Origin: Aquila chrysaetos chrysaetos
Lineage: Eukaryota > Chordata > Aves > Accipitriformes > Accipitridae
DNA: 64,000 nucleotides
Direction: 5' to 3'
Assembly: GCF_900496995.4 (NCBI RefSeq)
Contig: NC_044011.1
Span: forward strand, 17,640,041 to 17,704,040
The translations under genes were made by a program, and so were the position numbers. A model generated the notes under the pieces. The model was not told the origin of the DNA. It was given only the letters and a program-made list of their open reading frames with translations, and made no database searches. Of this stretch, positions 61,716 through 64,000 are shown piece after piece. Positions within the stretch are counted from its first letter, which is position 1; each line of letters opens with the position of its first letter.

Positions 61716-62290
61716 TGTCGTGGTTTAACCCCAGCCAGCAGCTAAGCACCACGCAGCCGCTCACTCACTCCCCCCCACCCAGTGGGATGGGGGAGAAAAT
61801 CGGGAAAAAGAAGCAAAACCCACGGGTTGAGACAAGAACAGTTTAATAGAACAGAAAAGAAGAAACTAATAATGATAATGATGACACTAATAAAATGACA
61901 ACAGCAATAATGAAAGGATTGGAATGTATAAATGATGCGCAGTGCAATTGCTCACCACCCGCCGACCGGCACCCAGCTAGTCATCGAGTGGCGATTCCCC
62001 GCCCCCAATTCCCAGTTCCTATACTAGATGGGACGTCCCATGGTATGGAATACCCTGTTGGCCAGTTTGGGTCAGGTGCCCTGGCTGTGTCCTGTGCCAA
62101 CTTCTTGTGCCCCTCCAGCTTTCTCGCTGGCTGGACATGAGAAGCTGAAAAATCCTTGACATTACTCTAAACACTACTAGCAGCAACTGAAAACATCAGT
62201 GTGTTATCAACATTCTTCTCATACTGAAAACATAGCACCGTACCAGCTACTAGGAAGACAGTTAACTCTATTCCAGCTGAAACTAGGACA
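61716..62290 (-). mobile_element. Solo LTR, ERVL-like, 575 bp, with TSD
   Basis: On the minus strand the element begins TGTCCTAGTTTCAGCTGG and ends GGGTTAAACCACGACA, with TG...CA termini. It has a degenerate TATA region (AGTATAGGAAC) preceded by a GGGACGTCCC palindrome. An ATTAAA polyadenylation signal (61847-61842) precedes the U5, which has the GAGTGAGTGAGCGGC block. Both flanks are the same 5 bp, tggag (61711-61715 and 62291-62295), a perfect target-site duplication. Its length of 5 bp fits ERVL-type integrase. There is no internal retroviral sequence, so it is a solo LTR left by LTR-LTR recombination. Many CpGs survive, suggesting a recent insertion. It lies antisense to ZDHHC14 in intron 1. 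Confidence 0.95.
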
Positions 62291-62295
62291 TGGAG
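62291..62295. repeat. Target-site duplication, right copy
   Basis: tggag, directly abutting the LTR and identical to 61711-61715. Confidence 0.9.
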
Positions 62296-64000
62296 TTATT
62301 TGTAGAAGAGATTAGACAAAGTCTTATTAGTTAAGGGATGGTCTACGTGAATTATATTAATTTTCAGCGTTCATTTAATACAAATACTGGAAATGCATTT
62401 TTCTGTATAAGCACGTTTGCCTACATGAAGCAGTTCCTTTTTCATTAAGATCCTGTCTAACTTAGAATGGTAAAATCCAAACAAATGCAATGGTGGCCAC
62501 CTAATGATTTGTAAGTATGCAATTTAAATAGGAAGTATGATGTATTTTGTGATTTAAACTTGGACTTAAATATTCATACCATTTTGGGATAGGAGTATGT
62601 GCCCTGCATTCTTTATTGACAGCTGCCTGGAGATACAGTTTAACCTCATTTTTGAGAGCTGTGTTGATTGTTCAGACAGTAAGCTATTCTCTAAGTTACA
62701 CTTACTCTTTCAGTTTTGTTAACAAGAAAGACCAGTTGCAGGATATAACAAACATAATGGTTGAAATATTTGCAGTAGCCAGAAGAAAAACGCAGTTCTG
62801 GTGATATTGCTAGCGATTTAAAAATTGATGGCTTTCTTACTGGAATTGACAGCATTTTCTATTATGTTTTTCCCTTTTGAGATTAAAACAAGTTAACTAG
62901 ACAAATTAGGATCTATTTTTTTTCCCCTCTCTCTTTCATAAACTGTACCTTTTGGCTGACTGTTCAATGAAATGAACAAAAACATTAATGTGTTTTTGTA
63001 AATAATACTTGTGAGTTCTAGCTTAAGCATGGAAACAATCTTTATTGCTTTTCAACATGATGGTAGTTACTTAACCAGGCACACGGTTCCCCTGCTGACT
63101 GAAGAATGAATATAGATACCAACATTAAATTCTCAAGGTAGCTTTTTAAGATCTTTCTGCTTTTTAGTATTAAAATGTACAGATGAAAACATATGATAAC
63201 TATTGAGAGTTACAATACAGTTTTGACTTTGGTTCCAGTTTCCTCATTGCTTATAGAAGATAAAGCATTGTAAAATTTGCATTGACTGCTGAAGATATAA
63301 ACTGGTGTTTAAAGAGGTTAAGTTTGTAACCTTTTGATGCCCTTTAGTTGTAGGGGAAAGAAACTGTGAAAAACTAGGGTTTGCATATGAGAAACAGTTA
63401 TGCTGTCAAGAAGGCAGTGGAGCAAACTAGACTTAATTTTGCTACTTATCCCAAGACACATTTTTCTCTTGCTTCTAGAACTCAAGTGTTTTAAGGTATT
63501 TTTGTTTAACAAGTGGATCTTTATGAGGGAGAAGTAGTGAAGCTTTTTTTCTGTATCATCTAAAAAATCCTTTTAAAATAACTGCATCTCCTCTCCATGA
63601 AAATGCTGTATCCTGAGTTCTTTGGTGAACCCTCAGATATGATACCTGCCCCCAACACCCTCTTATCCTCCTTCCCACAGTATCTCCAGTATAAAAGATA
63701 ACTATTGGCAACAGCTGCTGCTTTAGTGGAGTACTAATTTCTTTTTCACCTCTACCTTTTGATTTTAATTAGAACAAACAAGCTTTTACTCCTTTGTCAG
63801 AATTGGGTGGAAGGTTTGTCCTGGTCTTTTGGAAGTTACGGAAAGAAGCTGGAAGAGTAGATGGACAGCATGACCATGTGCGCTCTGGTCCTTAGAATGT
63901 CCAAGATGAAAATAAAATGGTTGAACTTTGTTTCAGTTCTTCTATACCTTCTTTGTGTGGTGGAATGGCCACCAGAGTTTTGAGTGATTTTTGTATACAT
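62296..64000 (+). other. ZDHHC14: ZDHHC14 intron 1, end of window
   Basis: AT-rich intron continuing past the window. I see no exon 2 of ZDHHC14 (expected to begin with the rest of an Asp/Glu codon and CPYLA-like residues), no transposon and no RNA gene. Confidence 0.65.

Overview
The window is vertebrate nuclear DNA and almost certainly avian. The evidence is single-copy genes split into short exons in the order TMEM242 then ZDHHC14, CR1 LINE 3' ends, two LTRs of a type I recognise from bird genomes, and two sharp CpG islands in an otherwise AT-rich background. The LTR families suggest a neoavian bird rather than a galliform, but that is an inference. There is no bacterial operon, CRISPR array, tRNA, rRNA or other compact gene system.

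Layout. Positions 1-10921 carry the 5' three-quarters of TMEM242 on the minus strand: exon 1 at 10792-10921, exon 2 at 8534-8634 and exon 3 at 3108-3245. All three join in frame at GT/AG sites. The short last exon was not found and probably lies before position 1. A CpG island (about 9740-11480) covers the TMEM242 start. From about 11.5 to 33.1 kb there is no protein-coding gene that I can support. This gap holds a diverged CR1 piece, a 1-kb LTR on the minus strand (23161-24160), a 5'-truncated CR1 (32338-32815), microsatellites and a few stretches that look like conserved non-coding elements. A second CpG island (about 33150-35060) carries an inverted pair of ZNF143/SBS-type motifs, Sp1/ETS motifs and a 32-bp alternating purine-pyrimidine tract. 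It leads into the long putative leader of ZDHHC14, whose first coding exon is 35719-35969 on the plus strand. Everything from 35970 to 64000 is the beginning of a very long first intron. That intron holds three CR1 3' ends, a 165-bp pentanucleotide microsatellite and an intact-looking 575-bp solo LTR with a perfect 5-bp target-site duplication.

The two genes are divergent (head-to-head), with start codons 24.8 kb apart. Their products are unrelated in pathway: TMEM242 is a mitochondrial inner-membrane assembly factor and ZDHHC14 is a protein S-palmitoyltransferase. Nothing here indicates an undescribed system. The points most worth checking are the promoter architecture and uORF-rich leader of ZDHHC14, the mosaic relationship of the two LTRs (shared R/U5, unrelated U3), and an RFX X-box in a conserved-looking intergenic stretch.
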